A stretch of 64,000 nt of DNA from an uncultured Leptolinea sp. (GCA_903828565.1 CAIKMQ010000003.1:248001-312000), one strand, 5' to 3'; positions 8,561 to 18,697 are shown, numbered from the stretch's first letter. Notes: a model not told the origin generated them from the letters alone. A program made the numbers and translations.

Positions 8561-9454
8561 ATGCGTAAACGGGTAGACAAGGAAAGACTGCTTGGAGTGG
8601 TGATGATCAGCCCCTCCATCTTGGCTGTTGCAATTTTCATTTATTACTTTATTCTTTGGTCTGCCAGGGTGTCTGTCTCCAAGTGGACTGGTTTAATGCC
8701 GGATTATACGTATGTCAAACTGCAAAACTTCATCGGCCTATTTCATGATCCGCGTTTCAGTATCGACATCCGAAATACCCTGCTCTTTACGCTGCTATTC
8801 GTTTCAGGCTCTCTGATCGTCGGCCTCATCTTAGCCATCCTGTTGGATCAGGACTTGAAAGGTGAATCCTTCTTCCGATCCCTTTTCATCTTCCCGATGG
8901 CGATCTCATACATTGTCACCGGTGTTGCCTGGCGGTGGTTGATGAACCCTGCTGCGGGTGGACGTATCAGCGGCTTGAATCTACTGTTCGATAAACTCGG
9001 CCTGGATTTCCTGATCAATTCCTGGTACACCACCAGGGTCTGGGGCATTGCTTTCATCGCCATCCCGGCGATCTGGCAAATGTCTGGCTATGTGATGGCA
9101 CTATACCTGGGTGGGTTGCGTTCCATACCGCAGGAGATCCGCGAAGCTGCCAGAGTGGATGGAGCAACCGAGGTGGAGATCTACCGGCATATCATCCTGC
9201 CGATGATCCGACCCATCACGCTATCCGCGCTGATCATCCTGGGACATATGTCCCTGAAAGTCTTTGACCTGATCTACTCCATTGCGGGAAAGCAGGTGGC
9301 GCTGGACGTACCGGCTATTTATATGTGGCAGGTAACCTTTGATGGCCTCTTCTACGGACGCGGCGCGGCTATTGGCATTTTGCTGCTTATCAGTGTGGCG
9401 GTGCTGATCATTCCGTACATGCGCTACAGCCTCAAAACGGAGGAGAGTCTATGA
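8561..9454 (+). CDS. Sugar ABC transporter permease, MalF type
   Basis: 297-aa inner-membrane permease with six predicted helices. The EAA loop that contacts the ATPase is clear: EIREAARVDGATEVEIYRHI followed by ILP. The ATG at 8561 is preferred over an upstream in-frame ATG at 8516. GGGGAG lies 5 bases before 8561, whereas 8516 falls inside the intercistronic hairpin. Its stop overlaps the next permease start (ATGA), so the two are translationally coupled. No ATP-binding gene follows; a shared MsmK-like ATPase elsewhere is likely. Confidence 0.92.
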   Translation: MRKRVDKERLLGVVMISPSILAVAIFIYYFILWSARVSVSKWTGLMPDYTYVKLQNFIGLFHDPRFSIDIRNTLLFTLLFVSGSLIVGLILAILLDQDLKGESFFRSLFIFPMAISYIVTGVAWRWLMNPAAGGRISGLNLLFDKLGLDFLINSWYTTRVWGIAFIAIPAIWQMSGYVMALYLGGLRSIPQEIREAARVDGATEVEIYRHIILPMIRPITLSALIILGHMSLKVFDLIYSIAGKQVALDVPAIYMWQVTFDGLFYGRGAAIGILLLISVAVLIIPYMRYSLKTEESL

Positions 9455-10272
9455 TCCGCTCACGCAGCCGCTATTTACTTTACATCCCGTTGGTGCTGGC
9501 AGCCTTGTTCTTCCTGCTGCCCATGTACGTTATGCTTGTCACCGGTTTCAAGAGTTTCGCCGAAGTTAACCTGCAAACCATGTGGGATCTACCGCAAGCA
9601 GGGATCAAGCTGGATAACTTTAAAGAAGCCTATAGAAACCTGGCACCATCCCTTGGCAATTCCTTCTTGATGGTCATTCCTGCTGCTGTCATCAGTTCCA
9701 TCCTTGGATCCATCAATGGGTACATCCTGGCCAAGTGGAAGTTCAAAGGCGCAGATGTGATCTTCCCGCTGATTCTTTTCGGAATGTTCATCCCTTACCA
9801 GTCTATCCTCATCCCGCTGGTATCTTTTATGCGGCAGATCGGTTTGTACGGGAGTATCCCAGGCCTTGTCCTGACGCATGTGATCTATGGTATCCCGATC
9901 ACCACCCTGACGTTCAGGAATTATTACGCCACGATCCCAAAGGAACTGTTGGAAGCTGCCCGAATAGATGGCGCGGGGATCATCCGCATCTTCACCAAGG
10001 TGCTTTTACCCATCTCCCTTCCTTCATTCGTGGTTGTGCTCATCTGGCAGTTTACCTCTGCCTGGAACGATTTTCTATTTGCAGTTGCGCTCACGAAGCC
10101 GGAAGCTTGGCCTGTCACTGTGGCTCTGAACAATATGGCCGGCAGCCAGATAATCGCCTGGAATGTGCAGATGGCCGGTTCCTTCCTGGCCGCCCTGCCG
10201 ACTCTCGTGGTTTACATCTTCCTGGGGAATTACTTCCTCCGGGGTATGATGGCGGGATCGCTCAAAGGGTAG
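9451..10272 (+). CDS. Sugar ABC transporter permease, MalG type
   Basis: 273-aa second permease of the CUT1 transporter with six predicted helices and the EAA loop ELLEAARIDGAGIIRIFTKV. It starts in a 4-base overlap with the MalF-type gene, as is usual for this pair. It closes the operon: a 13-bp hairpin terminator follows after 18 bases. No nucleotide-binding subunit is encoded in the window for this transporter. Confidence 0.92.
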   Translation: MIRSRSRYLLYIPLVLAALFFLLPMYVMLVTGFKSFAEVNLQTMWDLPQAGIKLDNFKEAYRNLAPSLGNSFLMVIPAAVISSILGSINGYILAKWKFKGADVIFPLILFGMFIPYQSILIPLVSFMRQIGLYGSIPGLVLTHVIYGIPITTLTFRNYYATIPKELLEAARIDGAGIIRIFTKVLLPISLPSFVVVLIWQFTSAWNDFLFAVALTKPEAWPVTVALNNMAGSQIIAWNVQMAGSFLAALPTLVVYIFLGNYFLRGMMAGSLKG

Positions 10273-10290
10273 GATAAGTATCATTAAACA

Positions 10291-10327
10291 GAGCGGCTGG
10301 CAGATATCTGCCAGCCGCTCTTTACTT
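10291..10327 (+). terminator. Terminator of the sugar transporter operon
   Basis: Perfect 30-base palindrome (10291-10320, 13-bp arms with an ATAT loop), followed by TTTACTT. It lies between convergent genes and may also act on the minus-strand peptidase gene. Confidence 0.85.
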
Positions 10328-10344
10328 AATTCAACATAGCTTAT

Positions 10345-11427
10345 TTAGTAGATGTAATTCCATGGGTTATCGTTCAACCCCATGTAGCGGATCTCAAAGT
10401 GGAGATGAGGGCCGGTAGAATTACCCGTGCTGCCGATCACACCGACCGGTGTTCCCTGGTAGACCGATTGGCCGCAAATCGCGTATAAGACGCTCATGTG
10501 GGCGTACAGGGTCTGGTATCCATTGCCGTGGTCGATCATTACGGTATTTCCGTAACCGCCATTTGCCCAGCCGGAATACACCACCAGGCCGCTGTCTGCA
10601 GCCAGGATAGCTCCGCTGGTCATGGAACCCAGGTCAATTCCCTGATGAACCCCTTCAATATAATCGTTTCCGATCAGAACACCGCCATCCATCGGGTTGC
10701 CGAAGGAGCCATCTCCGAAAGCGCCGCCGCCGGATGTGTCACAACCGCCATCGCCAAACAGCTTGGCAAGGGTGCCGGCTGAACCGCGGGGGATTGCTCC
10801 CTGGAACCACTGGACCACCTCACGCCGGCCGCCAGGGACCATGATATAGGTTCCCGGCTCAATTACCGGGTTAGCCAGGTCCAACCGGTTGATAGGCGCC
10901 TGCAGGATGTCTTCTGCATCAGCAAAGAAGGCTTCAGCGACCGATTGAACCGTATCCCCTTTTTTCCACTTGTAATAGATGCCGTCAGAAGGCGGAATGA
11001 CCAGATCCAGGCCGGGAGAGAGCATGTCCGGGCTGCCGTTCAGGGTGTCGTAATTTGCCCAGAATATGGTCTCAGGTTCGAGATCGAACTGCTTCGATAT
11101 GGCAAAAAGTGAATCACCTTCTGCGATCACATAATGTTCGGCAACTGTCCGGCCGTTATCGGGTATCTCGGTATGTCCCTGCAGGGCGCGCACCACCGAT
11201 TTTTTCGGGAAGTAAGATACTTCGGCGGAATAAGCCTGAGCCACCGCGGGACGGGCAGGTTCGGCGTTGGTAGATTCAGGCGTTGGCGCTGCTTTCGAAA
11301 AAAGCAGGAAGGCAGGTGGCTGAATGATGGCCATTATAGCCAGAATGAGCAACATCAGGCCAGCCAGAACCCAAAGTACAACAGAGAACGCCCTGTCGCG
11401 GCTGCTGGATGGATGATCGGTAGACAC
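10345..11427 (-). CDS. LysM domain / M23 family metallopeptidase
   Basis: 360-aa cell-wall protein that probably cleaves peptidoglycan cross-bridges outside the cell. Residues 14-44 form a single membrane anchor. Two LysM glycan-binding domains follow at about 98-145 and 152-198. Then a Gly-rich linker leads to the LytM/M23 domain. The zinc motifs are intact: H261-x3-D265 in HQGIDLG and HLHFE at 341-345. The C-terminus ends shortly after the domain. It sits 2 bases downstream of rho, so it is probably co-transcribed with it, an unexplained pairing. Confidence 0.92.
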   Translation of the reverse strand: MSTDHPSSSRDRAFSVVLWVLAGLMLLILAIMAIIQPPAFLLFSKAAPTPESTNAEPARPAVAQAYSAEVSYFPKKSVVRALQGHTEIPDNGRTVAEHYVIAEGDSLFAISKQFDLEPETIFWANYDTLNGSPDMLSPGLDLVIPPSDGIYYKWKKGDTVQSVAEAFFADAEDILQAPINRLDLANPVIEPGTYIMVPGGRREVVQWFQGAIPRGSAGTLAKLFGDGGCDTSGGGAFGDGSFGNPMDGGVLIGNDYIEGVHQGIDLGSMTSGAILAADSGLVVYSGWANGGYGNTVMIDHGNGYQTLYAHMSVLYAICGQSVYQGTPVGVIGSTGNSTGPHLHFEIRYMGLNDNPWNYIY

Positions 11428-11429
11428 GT

Positions 11430-12704
11430 CTACATTGCCTCGGTAAGTGTTTCCAGAAATTCCTGGTTGGATTTTGTTTTGGCCATTCGCTGTAAAATGG
11501 CTTCGGTGGCAACAGCGGTATCCATACCGGCTCCCTGGGGTTGCTGGCCGATCATTTGCAGGTACATGCGGCGCATCAACCAGACGCGCTGCAACAGGTC
11601 TGGGCCAAGCAGCAGGTCCTCGCGGCGGGTAGATGAGCGCTCCATGTCGATCGCCGGGAAGGTGCGGCGTTCCTGCAGCTTGCGCGAGAGGTGCAATTCC
11701 ATATTGCCGGTACCCTTGAACTCTTCGTAGACCACATCATCTAGGCGGGAGCCGGTATCGATCAGAGCGGTCGCGATGATGGTAAGCGAGCCGCCTTCTT
11801 CCAGGTTACGGGCAGCGCCGAAGAATCGTTTGGGCGGATACAACGCGCTCGGATCCATACCACCAGAGAGGGTGCGGCCGGAGGGATTGACCACCAGGTT
11901 GTAGGCACGAGCCAGGCGGGTGAGCGAATCCATCAGGATGACGACGTCACGGCCGATCTCCACCAGCCTTTTCGCGCGATCCAGGGCGATCTCTGCGGAG
12001 CGCACATGCGAGCTGACGGGTTCATCGAAGGTGGACGCAACCACTTCGGCTTCCACAGTTCGATCCACATCCGTTACCTCTTCCGGGCGTTCACCAATCA
12101 TGGCCATAATGAGGTGAACATCCGGGTACTGTGTCGCGATGGCATTGGCGATCTGTTTCAGGATGGTGGTTTTACCGGCTTTGGGGGGAGAAACGATGAT
12201 ACCGCGCTGTCCGCGGCCGATGGGTGAGATCAGGTTAATCAGGCGGGTGGAAAGGACGGAGCGATCTGTCTCGAGGTCGAAACGCTTGTCTGGGAAGATC
12301 GGTGTCAACCGGTCAAAATCAATGCGTTTGCGCATTTCTTCGGCAGGGATGCCATTGATGCTTTCGACCTTGAGCAATCCCCAGTGACGCTCAGATTCCC
12401 GGGGGGGGCGGACATGCCCGATGATCAGATCACCCGCGCGAAGGTCGTAACGGCGCAATTGTGCCTGCGAGACATAAACATCATCCTGGCCGACCTGGTA
12501 GTTACTGCGCAAGAAACCCACGCCTTCGCTCATAATCTCCAGGATACCACCGCGTACTTCCAGGCCTTCTTTTTCTGCTTCAGCCTGGCGAATGCGGATG
12601 ATAAGGTTTTCTTTCTTCATCCGCTCGGCCTTTGGAATATTCATGGATACGGCCATTTCACGCAGCGAGTGCAGGGGCGAATTTTCTAATTCAATAATTC
12701 TCAT
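11430..12704 (-). CDS. rho: Transcription termination factor Rho
   Basis: 424-aa RNA-dependent ATPase helicase that terminates transcription. It has the N-terminal Rho domain (residues 1-45), an OSB-type RNA-binding fold with [15 protein letters not shown], and the RecA-like motor with Walker [10 protein letters not shown] (172-180) and Walker [18 protein letters not shown]. The Q-loop and R-loop regions follow, and [19 protein letters not shown] is typical. Length equals that of classic Rho without the large N-terminal insertions seen in some high-GC bacteria. The ribosome site is weak (TTGAG). It leads a two-gene unit with the LysM/M23 gene. Confidence 0.97.
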   Translation of the reverse strand: MRIIELENSPLHSLREMAVSMNIPKAERMKKENLIIRIRQAEAEKEGLEVRGGILEIMSEGVGFLRSNYQVGQDDVYVSQAQLRRYDLRAGDLIIGHVRPPRESERHWGLLKVESINGIPAEEMRKRIDFDRLTPIFPDKRFDLETDRSVLSTRLINLISPIGRGQRGIIVSPPKAGKTTILKQIANAIATQYPDVHLIMAMIGERPEEVTDVDRTVEAEVVASTFDEPVSSHVRSAEIALDRAKRLVEIGRDVVILMDSLTRLARAYNLVVNPSGRTLSGGMDPSALYPPKRFFGAARNLEEGGSLTIIATALIDTGSRLDDVVYEEFKGTGNMELHLSRKLQERRTFPAIDMERSSTRREDLLLGPDLLQRVWLMRRMYLQMIGQQPQGAGMDTAVATEAILQRMAKTKSNQEFLETLTEAM

Positions 12705-12898
12705 GATTTGCTCAACTTTTCATCAAACAGGGTTGGATATCTGTCGCCGATCCGTGATGGGACAGATTATTAATTAACAATAGTGTTTACCTGGATAGTA
12801 AGGATCAATAGTTTGGGTAATTGGGGGAATGGAAAAGCTAACCTTGATCTTGTGAAGCGATTATAGCATGCCAGTTTTTTTCATGCAAGCCTGAAAAG

Positions 12899-15800
12899 TC
12901 AACCTTTTTGAACACCGATTCTGGTGTGTAATAATTGTTTGATCTGCTCCTCTGCAAGTTCCTTCCCGGTAGCAGTGAAAAGGGTGGCAAAGTACGCTGC
13001 CGGGCTGCGTACCTGAATGGAAAGTGAAATAGCCGGGCTTTTCTCGCCAAAATAGGTGGAATGCCAGCCGGCAGTTGAGTTTTCTACCGCACGCTCTACC
13101 TGCACGACAGCACCGGCCATTTGGGCGATAAAGATATGGTATTGATTGCCGGGGTAATCCAGATGGCATACCTGATACCCGTCCCGGAGTTCCATATGGT
13201 ATTTTCCATCAGCCAGTAGCCAATGCAGGTGGTAGTCATGTGCCTGGTGTCCATCCAATTGATCGATCACCAGCCACATACCCTCACCCAGACCCCTTAC
13301 CTGCCGTGTGTGCCGGACGGGGTCTCCCAAGCGCGCGTAGCCGTTATGAGTTGCCAACCAGCTGTTATCGTCCTGATGAAGTACTTTACCGGTGGACCAA
13401 TGTGCCCAGGTGAAGCGGCTGAGCCAGTGCATCTGGTCCGTTGCATCCACGCTCACCGTGTTGTGCGCTGCGGTGTGGGCTAATCCATTTTGCCAGGGAT
13501 CGGCGCCGTGATACAGGTAAGTTCCGGCATCCAGAGCCAGGTTGAATTTCCCCACCCACAGGTCCATGTGCAACTGGTCCGCATGGGACGGCCGATTTAT
13601 GTGCTTCACCGCACGCAAGTAGACCCGGCTGGAAGGATCTTGCAGCAGAGTGATCCCGGCATCCGGGAAACAAGTCGAGGGGGCTGGGGGAGTGACCAGC
13701 GGCAGCTGTAAAGCGGCCTCACCCAGGATCCACCACGAGGCCTCATCCCAGGGGCCGGGATGGAGCGCGCGCACGTTTCGGGATACAAACGAAAGCAGCT
13801 GCAGGGTGGGGCGGTAATCGCTGAAATCACACCCATCCAGCGGCAGGATCAGTGCGCCGTCATTCGACCCAAAGACTGGCACCTTGCCGGTTTCTTTGTC
13901 CATCAGCGCCAGCAGGAAATCAGTGGAATGAGAAAGTCGTTCATTTAAGGCAGCGGGCAATGGCTGACCCTGTAACTCTGCCAGCCGAATTGCCAGTGCA
14001 GCCAGTTGAAGCACAAAGCGCTGGTAATTGATCGAGTACATGCTGTAGCTGCCATCCAGGAAGAGCTGGCGCATAGCCTGTCGCACGAAATGTTTTTGCC
14101 CAAGGGTGCGATAATGTTCCGCTCCACGCAGTTCAGGGAAGACCGTACCGCAAAGCCACAGGCCGAAAGATTCTGATATGGCGTGATTATTCCCTGTATG
14201 GATGGCAAAGGGAAGGCTGAGTTCCAGCTTGCGGGCAAGTGCGCCAGCCAGGCAAGTCAGGGCTGCTGTCTGCTCCGCCGTGGTGTGCGGTGATCTTTTG
14301 AATGTATACCAACCGAAGCAAAGCGCCAGCAACCGTAGCGCAGCTTCCTGGCCGCCCATCCAGTTCACACCGTTGTAGGGCGGATTCTTTTCCATCCAAT
14401 CTTCCACCAGGCGCCAGAAGGCCGCGGCATACTTTTCATCAGCAGAGGAAGCGTAGGCTCGCAGCAGAGGATAGATCATGTTCAACCGGCTGGCTTCCCA
14501 GGCATATTTGATGTCATAGTCCCCGTACTCAGGGATCTGTGAAAAGTGCGTAGATGGATTAAAATGCTTCCCGCTCATAGGGTCCACATGCCAATTCGGC
14601 GGGAAACCGGTTTTCAGCCACTGCCAGCCAAAATACTGCCATTCGCCTGCCAGGACCTGCTCTGCCATGTGAACTGCCTGCCTGGTATCCCATGGCGCAT
14701 CCGAAGGCGTTGCCGGGACATCCATAAAGAACCAGGGAGGAGCATTCTTCATGCGCCAGGCATGGTACATTACAGTTTCAGCAGGAATGGATGGCTTGAT
14801 CCAGTGGCTTAGCGGATATTTTGCCCAAGATGCGGAGGGCAATTGGTGTTTTGCCACCCCCAGTCGGTTCAGGAGAGTGAACCACCCCCGGTAAGCCAGC
14901 CAATCGGGTCCCAGGTGCAGGCCAAGGGACAGGTAAGCCATGAGAGATGAAAAGTCCTTATAGCGGGTGGCGGTGATCGAAAAAAGTACCCAGAAGAGGG
15001 GAATGCCGGGCAAGATTACCCAGCCAGACCAGGGGGCATGGGTGACCCATCCCCAGGCGAGAAGGATGCCTAGAAATGTCAGCAGGATATAGATATTGCT
15101 CACTGCCGAGTGGCTGAAGCCGGCAGTGACCATCCGCTGGTAGAGATGGCTGCGGTGAGCTGCGAAGACGCGCTCGTGCCGGAGGAACCGGCGGATAAAG
15201 GTGATACCTGCGTCCAGGATGAAGACCCAGAGGAGCATGACTCCTGCCATCCAGGGTTGAGACGGGTGCTGAGCGACCAGCAGAGGGAGCATGGCCAGTG
15301 TGTATCCCAGGAAACCGCTGCAAACATCCCCCATAAAAATGCGTGCGGGCTGCCAGTTGTGCCCCAAAAAACCCAGGCTGCCAGCCGCGACCGCGAGTGC
15401 CAACCAGAAAGCCAGGCTGCCAGCACCGCCCAGATATACTGCCAACAGAAATGCCCAGCCTAGGCCGGCGGCCAGCGCGACACCGCCGGCAATGCCGTCA
15501 ATGCCATCCATAAAGTTGTAGGCATTCGTCAGCCCCACAATCCACAGGATGGTCAGGGGAATACCCCACGCGCCAATTTGGATGCCGGGAGTAAAAGGAA
15601 AAGGCAGGGCTGAAAAATAGCCGCAGGCTGCAATGGATAAAATAGCTACCAGGGTATGAATGACCAGCCGCACACGAGCCGGCAGCGAGCGGATGTCATC
15701 CCGCCAGCCGAGGATGGCAATGAGGGTGCCACCGATCAGGTATCCGCCAACTATCCGCCAATCTCCATAAACAAGCCCGTATACCAGAGCGGAGGTAAGG

Positions 15801-15979
15801 GCGATCAGAACGACAGGCAATCCCCCTCCGCGCGGCGTAGGGACGCTGTGGGAGCTGCGTTCATTGGGTATATCCAGCAATGCCCGGCTCACCGCTTGTT
15901 TAAGCAACAGTGCAACAAGCCCATATACCAGGGATGCAATCGCAAGAAAAGCTACAAGGATCAGATACCAGGGGATCAT
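12899..15979 (-). CDS. Fusion: WecA/MraY-like phosphoglycosyltransferase + heparinase II/III-like polysaccharide lyase
   Basis: 1026-aa two-part protein. Residues 1-340 are a multi-helix polyprenyl-phosphate glycosyl-1-phosphate transferase. Visible are PNERSSH and PRGGG (38-53), the DD motif in GWRDDIRS (91-98), NAYNFMDGIDGIAGG (152-166) and the HRSH loop (275-278). It would attach a sugar phosphate to undecaprenyl phosphate at the membrane. After a linker, about 390-1026 form a heparinase II/III-like protein. A helical toroid carries GNNHAISESFG and SINYQRF (Asn, His and Tyr of the active site). A beta-sandwich then contains HADQLHMDLW around residue 798 and AHNTVSVD. The start overlaps the upstream glycosyltransferase stop by 4 bases. 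These domains are usually separate proteins, so the fusion is unusual. One continuous frame is seen, with no sign of a frameshift. Confidence 0.88.
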   Translation of the reverse strand: MIPWYLILVAFLAIASLVYGLVALLLKQAVSRALLDIPNERSSHSVPTPRGGGLPVVLIALTSALVYGLVYGDWRIVGGYLIGGTLIAILGWRDDIRSLPARVRLVIHTLVAILSIAACGYFSALPFPFTPGIQIGAWGIPLTILWIVGLTNAYNFMDGIDGIAGGVALAAGLGWAFLLAVYLGGAGSLAFWLALAVAAGSLGFLGHNWQPARIFMGDVCSGFLGYTLAMLPLLVAQHPSQPWMAGVMLLWVFILDAGITFIRRFLRHERVFAAHRSHLYQRMVTAGFSHSAVSNIYILLTFLGILLAWGWVTHAPWSGWVILPGIPLFWVLFSITATRYKDFSSLMAYLSLGLHLGPDWLAYRGWFTLLNRLGVAKHQLPSASWAKYPLSHWIKPSIPAETVMYHAWRMKNAPPWFFMDVPATPSDAPWDTRQAVHMAEQVLAGEWQYFGWQWLKTGFPPNWHVDPMSGKHFNPSTHFSQIPEYGDYDIKYAWEASRLNMIYPLLRAYASSADEKYAAAFWRLVEDWMEKNPPYNGVNWMGGQEAALRLLALCFGWYTFKRSPHTTAEQTAALTCLAGALARKLELSLPFAIHTGNNHAISESFGLWLCGTVFPELRGAEHYRTLGQKHFVRQAMRQLFLDGSYSMYSINYQRFVLQLAALAIRLAELQGQPLPAALNERLSHSTDFLLALMDKETGKVPVFGSNDGALILPLDGCDFSDYRPTLQLLSFVSRNVRALHPGPWDEASWWILGEAALQLPLVTPPAPSTCFPDAGITLLQDPSSRVYLRAVKHINRPSHADQLHMDLWVGKFNLALDAGTYLYHGADPWQNGLAHTAAHNTVSVDATDQMHWLSRFTWAHWSTGKVLHQDDNSWLATHNGYARLGDPVRHTRQVRGLGEGMWLVIDQLDGHQAHDYHLHWLLADGKYHMELRDGYQVCHLDYPGNQYHIFIAQMAGAVVQVERAVENSTAGWHSTYFGEKSPAISLSIQVRSPAAYFATLFTATGKELAEEQIKQLLHTRIGVQKG

Positions 15980-17196
15980 TTGTGGACCATTCCCAGCATG
16001 ATTGCCAGGGTTTCTTCCATTTTATCGTTCCGGTCCATATGCCGGCAGATGTACTCACGGGCGTTAAGGCCCATCTGCTGCAAGCCTTTGGGGTCTTCCA
16101 TTAGTTGTGACAGGCATTGAGCCAGGGCGGCGGGATTTCCGGGAGGAACAGCGACACCCCCATGCGCTTCCTCAACCAGTTGGCGGATGACGCCATCAAT
16201 TGCCAAAACAGTCGGTTTGCCGGATGCCATATAGTCAAAAACTTTATTCGGGTAGGTTGTGCGGAACATGGGGATATCCTGCAGGATCGCCAGACAGACA
16301 TCCGCACAGGCAATCGCGCCAGGCATCGCGCTTTTTGGGATGGCTCCGGCGAAAACGATATTACTTAAACCCAACCGCCTTGCTTCAGCTTCCAGGTTGG
16401 GGCGTTCCTTCCCATCTCCCAGAAGCGCCAGTCGAAAATCCGGCTTGTCTTGCAGCAGTGCTGCGGCTTGAAGCAGGGTGGGGATATCATTGGCTGCACC
16501 CAGTGCACCTGCATACAGGGCTACAAACTTTCCGGCAAGATGCAGGCGCTCCCGCAGGTCTCCCGGTAGGATAGATGGGTGGAACATGCGCGTATCCGTT
16601 CCATAGGGGATGTAACGGACTTTGGCAGGGGGAACCCCGCGTGTTTTTAAGTAATCAACATAGGCAGGGGAGTTGACCAGGATGATACTGGCACGGGCAT
16701 ACAGGAAGGACTCAAGCCAGCGGGAAAGGGTGATGACCAGGCGGGACTTGATCACACCCATGCCGATTGCAAATTCCGGCCAGAGATCACGTACTTCCAG
16801 TAAGAAGGGTTTGCGTCGAATGGCAGCGATGAGCCAGGTGGCGAAAGCCTGGAAAAGCGGCGGTGTCGTTGCCATGACCAGGTCGACATCCCTGACTTTG
16901 AAGGACGCAGCAATGGAACTGAACATGAACGAAATGAAGGATAAGACCCGCAAGAAATAACTGTGATGTAAAGCAGGGAGGATGGAAGCCCGCAGGATTT
17001 GCACCCCTTCTACTTCCTGCCAGGCAGAAAGCCCACGGTGTTTCAGTATCTTCTGGCCGGTCTGGTAGTTTAGGTCGCTGCCAATAATAATGAGGTGATG
17101 GCCGGCATGTTGAAGGTGCCTGGCAAGCTCAAAATGGCGGGTGTGGCCAGGTTCATTGGGAGAAACGAAGGCCTGATTCACCAATAAAACCTTCAT
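15976..17196 (-). CDS. Glycosyltransferase family 4 (WbuB-like)
   Basis: 406-aa GT-B fold glycosyltransferase for cell-surface polysaccharide. The N-terminal acceptor domain starts MKVLLVNQAFVSPNEPGHTRH, the form seen in WbuB-type enzymes. The donor domain contains YAGALGAANDIPTLLQAA, and IDGVIRQLVEEAHGGVAVPP is the nucleotide-sugar binding loop. It is the first gene of a two-gene minus-strand unit with the transferase-lyase fusion (ATGA overlap). It probably adds a sugar to the lipid-linked product of that protein. The exact sugar is unknown. Confidence 0.88.
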   Translation of the reverse strand: MKVLLVNQAFVSPNEPGHTRHFELARHLQHAGHHLIIIGSDLNYQTGQKILKHRGLSAWQEVEGVQILRASILPALHHSYFLRVLSFISFMFSSIAASFKVRDVDLVMATTPPLFQAFATWLIAAIRRKPFLLEVRDLWPEFAIGMGVIKSRLVITLSRWLESFLYARASIILVNSPAYVDYLKTRGVPPAKVRYIPYGTDTRMFHPSILPGDLRERLHLAGKFVALYAGALGAANDIPTLLQAAALLQDKPDFRLALLGDGKERPNLEAEARRLGLSNIVFAGAIPKSAMPGAIACADVCLAILQDIPMFRTTYPNKVFDYMASGKPTVLAIDGVIRQLVEEAHGGVAVPPGNPAALAQCLSQLMEDPKGLQQMGLNAREYICRHMDRNDKMEETLAIMLGMVHK

Positions 17197-17382
17197 CGGG
17201 GGGCTCCAGTGTTCGATCGGTCAGCTTCCATTGTCCTGATTATAGTCTGAAATCCGGCCTATCGGCGTAGAGGCAATTTTTCCGCGGGGAATTATTCTCC
17301 ACCCAAATGCATTTTTATAGAGGGATGTGCGATAATAAAGTTGTGTTGCCGGGCGATTTCCGGCAGGGATGACGGAGGAGCA

Positions 17383-17634
17383 ATGAACCAGAATAGCAGC
17401 AGAACCGAGGAGTTTCAGATCAACGGCGATGAGATCATGTCCAAATTGAAAGAATTATTGCATGAGGGCAATATCCGCCGCATCACGATCAAGAACGAAG
17501 AAGGCAAGACCATTGTCGATATCCCCCTGACTGTCAGCGTGGTAGGGATCCTGATCGCACCGCAGCTGGCTGCCATCGGGGCGATCGCTGCCCTGGTCGC
17601 GCGCTGCACGCTGGTAGTGGAAAAATCTGAATAA
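17383..17634 (+). CDS. DUF4342 family protein
   Basis: 83-aa protein. It begins with a short polar stretch, then FQINGDEIMSKLKELLHEG, then IRRITIKNEEGKTIVDIPLT and a hydrophobic C-terminal helix, the usual DUF4342 layout. The family has no established function. The ATG at 17383 has GGAGG 6 bases upstream. The in-frame TTG at 17341 would add residues outside the family, so it is rejected. It is followed after 57 bases by a lipoprotein gene on the same strand. Confidence 0.85.
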   Translation: MNQNSSRTEEFQINGDEIMSKLKELLHEGNIRRITIKNEEGKTIVDIPLTVSVVGILIAPQLAAIGAIAALVARCTLVVEKSE

Positions 17635-17691
17635 GGGAGTTGTATAATCAAATAGATCATCCGGACTTTTCTTTATCGAAAGGAGGGAAGG

Positions 17692-18456
17692 ATGAAAACA
17701 AATAGCATGATTTTAGCTGTCTGTGTGTTGTTTCTATCTGGCTGTGGCGGATTGACAGGACCGGATACTGCAGCAGGTGAGAACCCATCCCTTTCCGCCA
17801 TTCAAACGGCTGTAATGGCTGCCCTGCCCACCTGGCCTGCAGTGGGGAGTGATGCAACCCCTTATGCTCAAACCTCATTGGCAACCATCACAGAAACTCC
17901 AATACCGGTTGATGTGTCATTTGATGCCTCGGTATCCGCTGATACGTTGAACCTACGCGGCGGGCCAAGCCTGCTGCACAATATCATCAGCCAGTACCAT
18001 AAGGGGGAGGTTGTTCGGCTGTTGGGTCGCGCGCCGGGTAACGAGTGGGTGAAAGCTGTCGGTGCGGATAATCGCATCGGATGGCTGGCGGTGACTCACC
18101 TGGCTTTACCTCAGGAGGCGACTAACTTGCCAGTGTTGACAATCAATGAGAGCCTGGTTGCCAGGGGGCGTGTTGTGGATGTAAATGGTGCAGGTATCGC
18201 CGGGATTCAGGTGGCGTTGACACGTATGGGTGGTGCAGACCGGGTTCGCATTCAGGGTACTACTGGCGAAGATGGTATTTTCTATGCCTACGCGCCGGTG
18301 GAATACCAGGGAAAATGGCTGGCCGCGGTGGTGGGGGTTGGCTGTGCCAGCCGTATCGTGGACGCCAATTGTCGCTATGGCGGTGCGTTCTACCCGCTGG
18401 TAGGAACGGATCTGGAATTGCCTATATTTACCGATCTTATCATCACGTATAAGTGA
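17692..18456 (+). CDS. SH3b-domain lipoprotein
   Basis: 254-aa secreted lipoprotein. The signal peptide ends in lipobox LSGC (C18). Residues 80-140 form a bacterial SH3 domain (DTLNLRGGPSLLHNIISQY, then WVKAVGADNRIGWLAVTHL). Such domains bind cell wall or proteins. The C-terminal 90 residues (RGRVVDVNGAGIAGIQVALT) resemble a carboxypeptidase-regulatory-like beta-sandwich. AAAGGAGGG precedes the ATG. It probably acts as a surface adhesion or scaffolding protein. No enzyme motif is seen. Confidence 0.8.
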   Translation: MKTNSMILAVCVLFLSGCGGLTGPDTAAGENPSLSAIQTAVMAALPTWPAVGSDATPYAQTSLATITETPIPVDVSFDASVSADTLNLRGGPSLLHNIISQYHKGEVVRLLGRAPGNEWVKAVGADNRIGWLAVTHLALPQEATNLPVLTINESLVARGRVVDVNGAGIAGIQVALTRMGGADRVRIQGTTGEDGIFYAYAPVEYQGKWLAAVVGVGCASRIVDANCRYGGAFYPLVGTDLELPIFTDLIITYK

Positions 18457-18697
18457 TCAATATCCATCGACCATTAGGAGGGTTAATAACATCTGATCCT
18501 TACTGAAGTTCATTTGTTGCAAGACATAGTTCTTCGGCTTGCTTGTTTCCGGATGTTTTGTACATACGAGAATATTGCACAAAAAGAATGTGCTTGATTT
18601 ACCCCCAATTGAAGGCGTATGGTGATTTCGAGTAATGGATATAATGGTAATTAGAAGTAAAAAACCTGAATGACCAGAGTATTCTAGGAGGAGAGCC
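18457..18697. other. AT-rich intergenic region
   Basis: 240 bases with no supported gene. A TATAAT at 18640-18645 lies upstream of the next small gene, but no convincing -35 accompanies it. Confidence 0.4.

Noticed and set aside
17221-17340. Promoter for the glycosyltransferase pair from TATAAT at 17244-17239 on the minus strand
   Set aside because: The -10 is good, but no acceptable -35 or extended -10 is found, so it was not listed.
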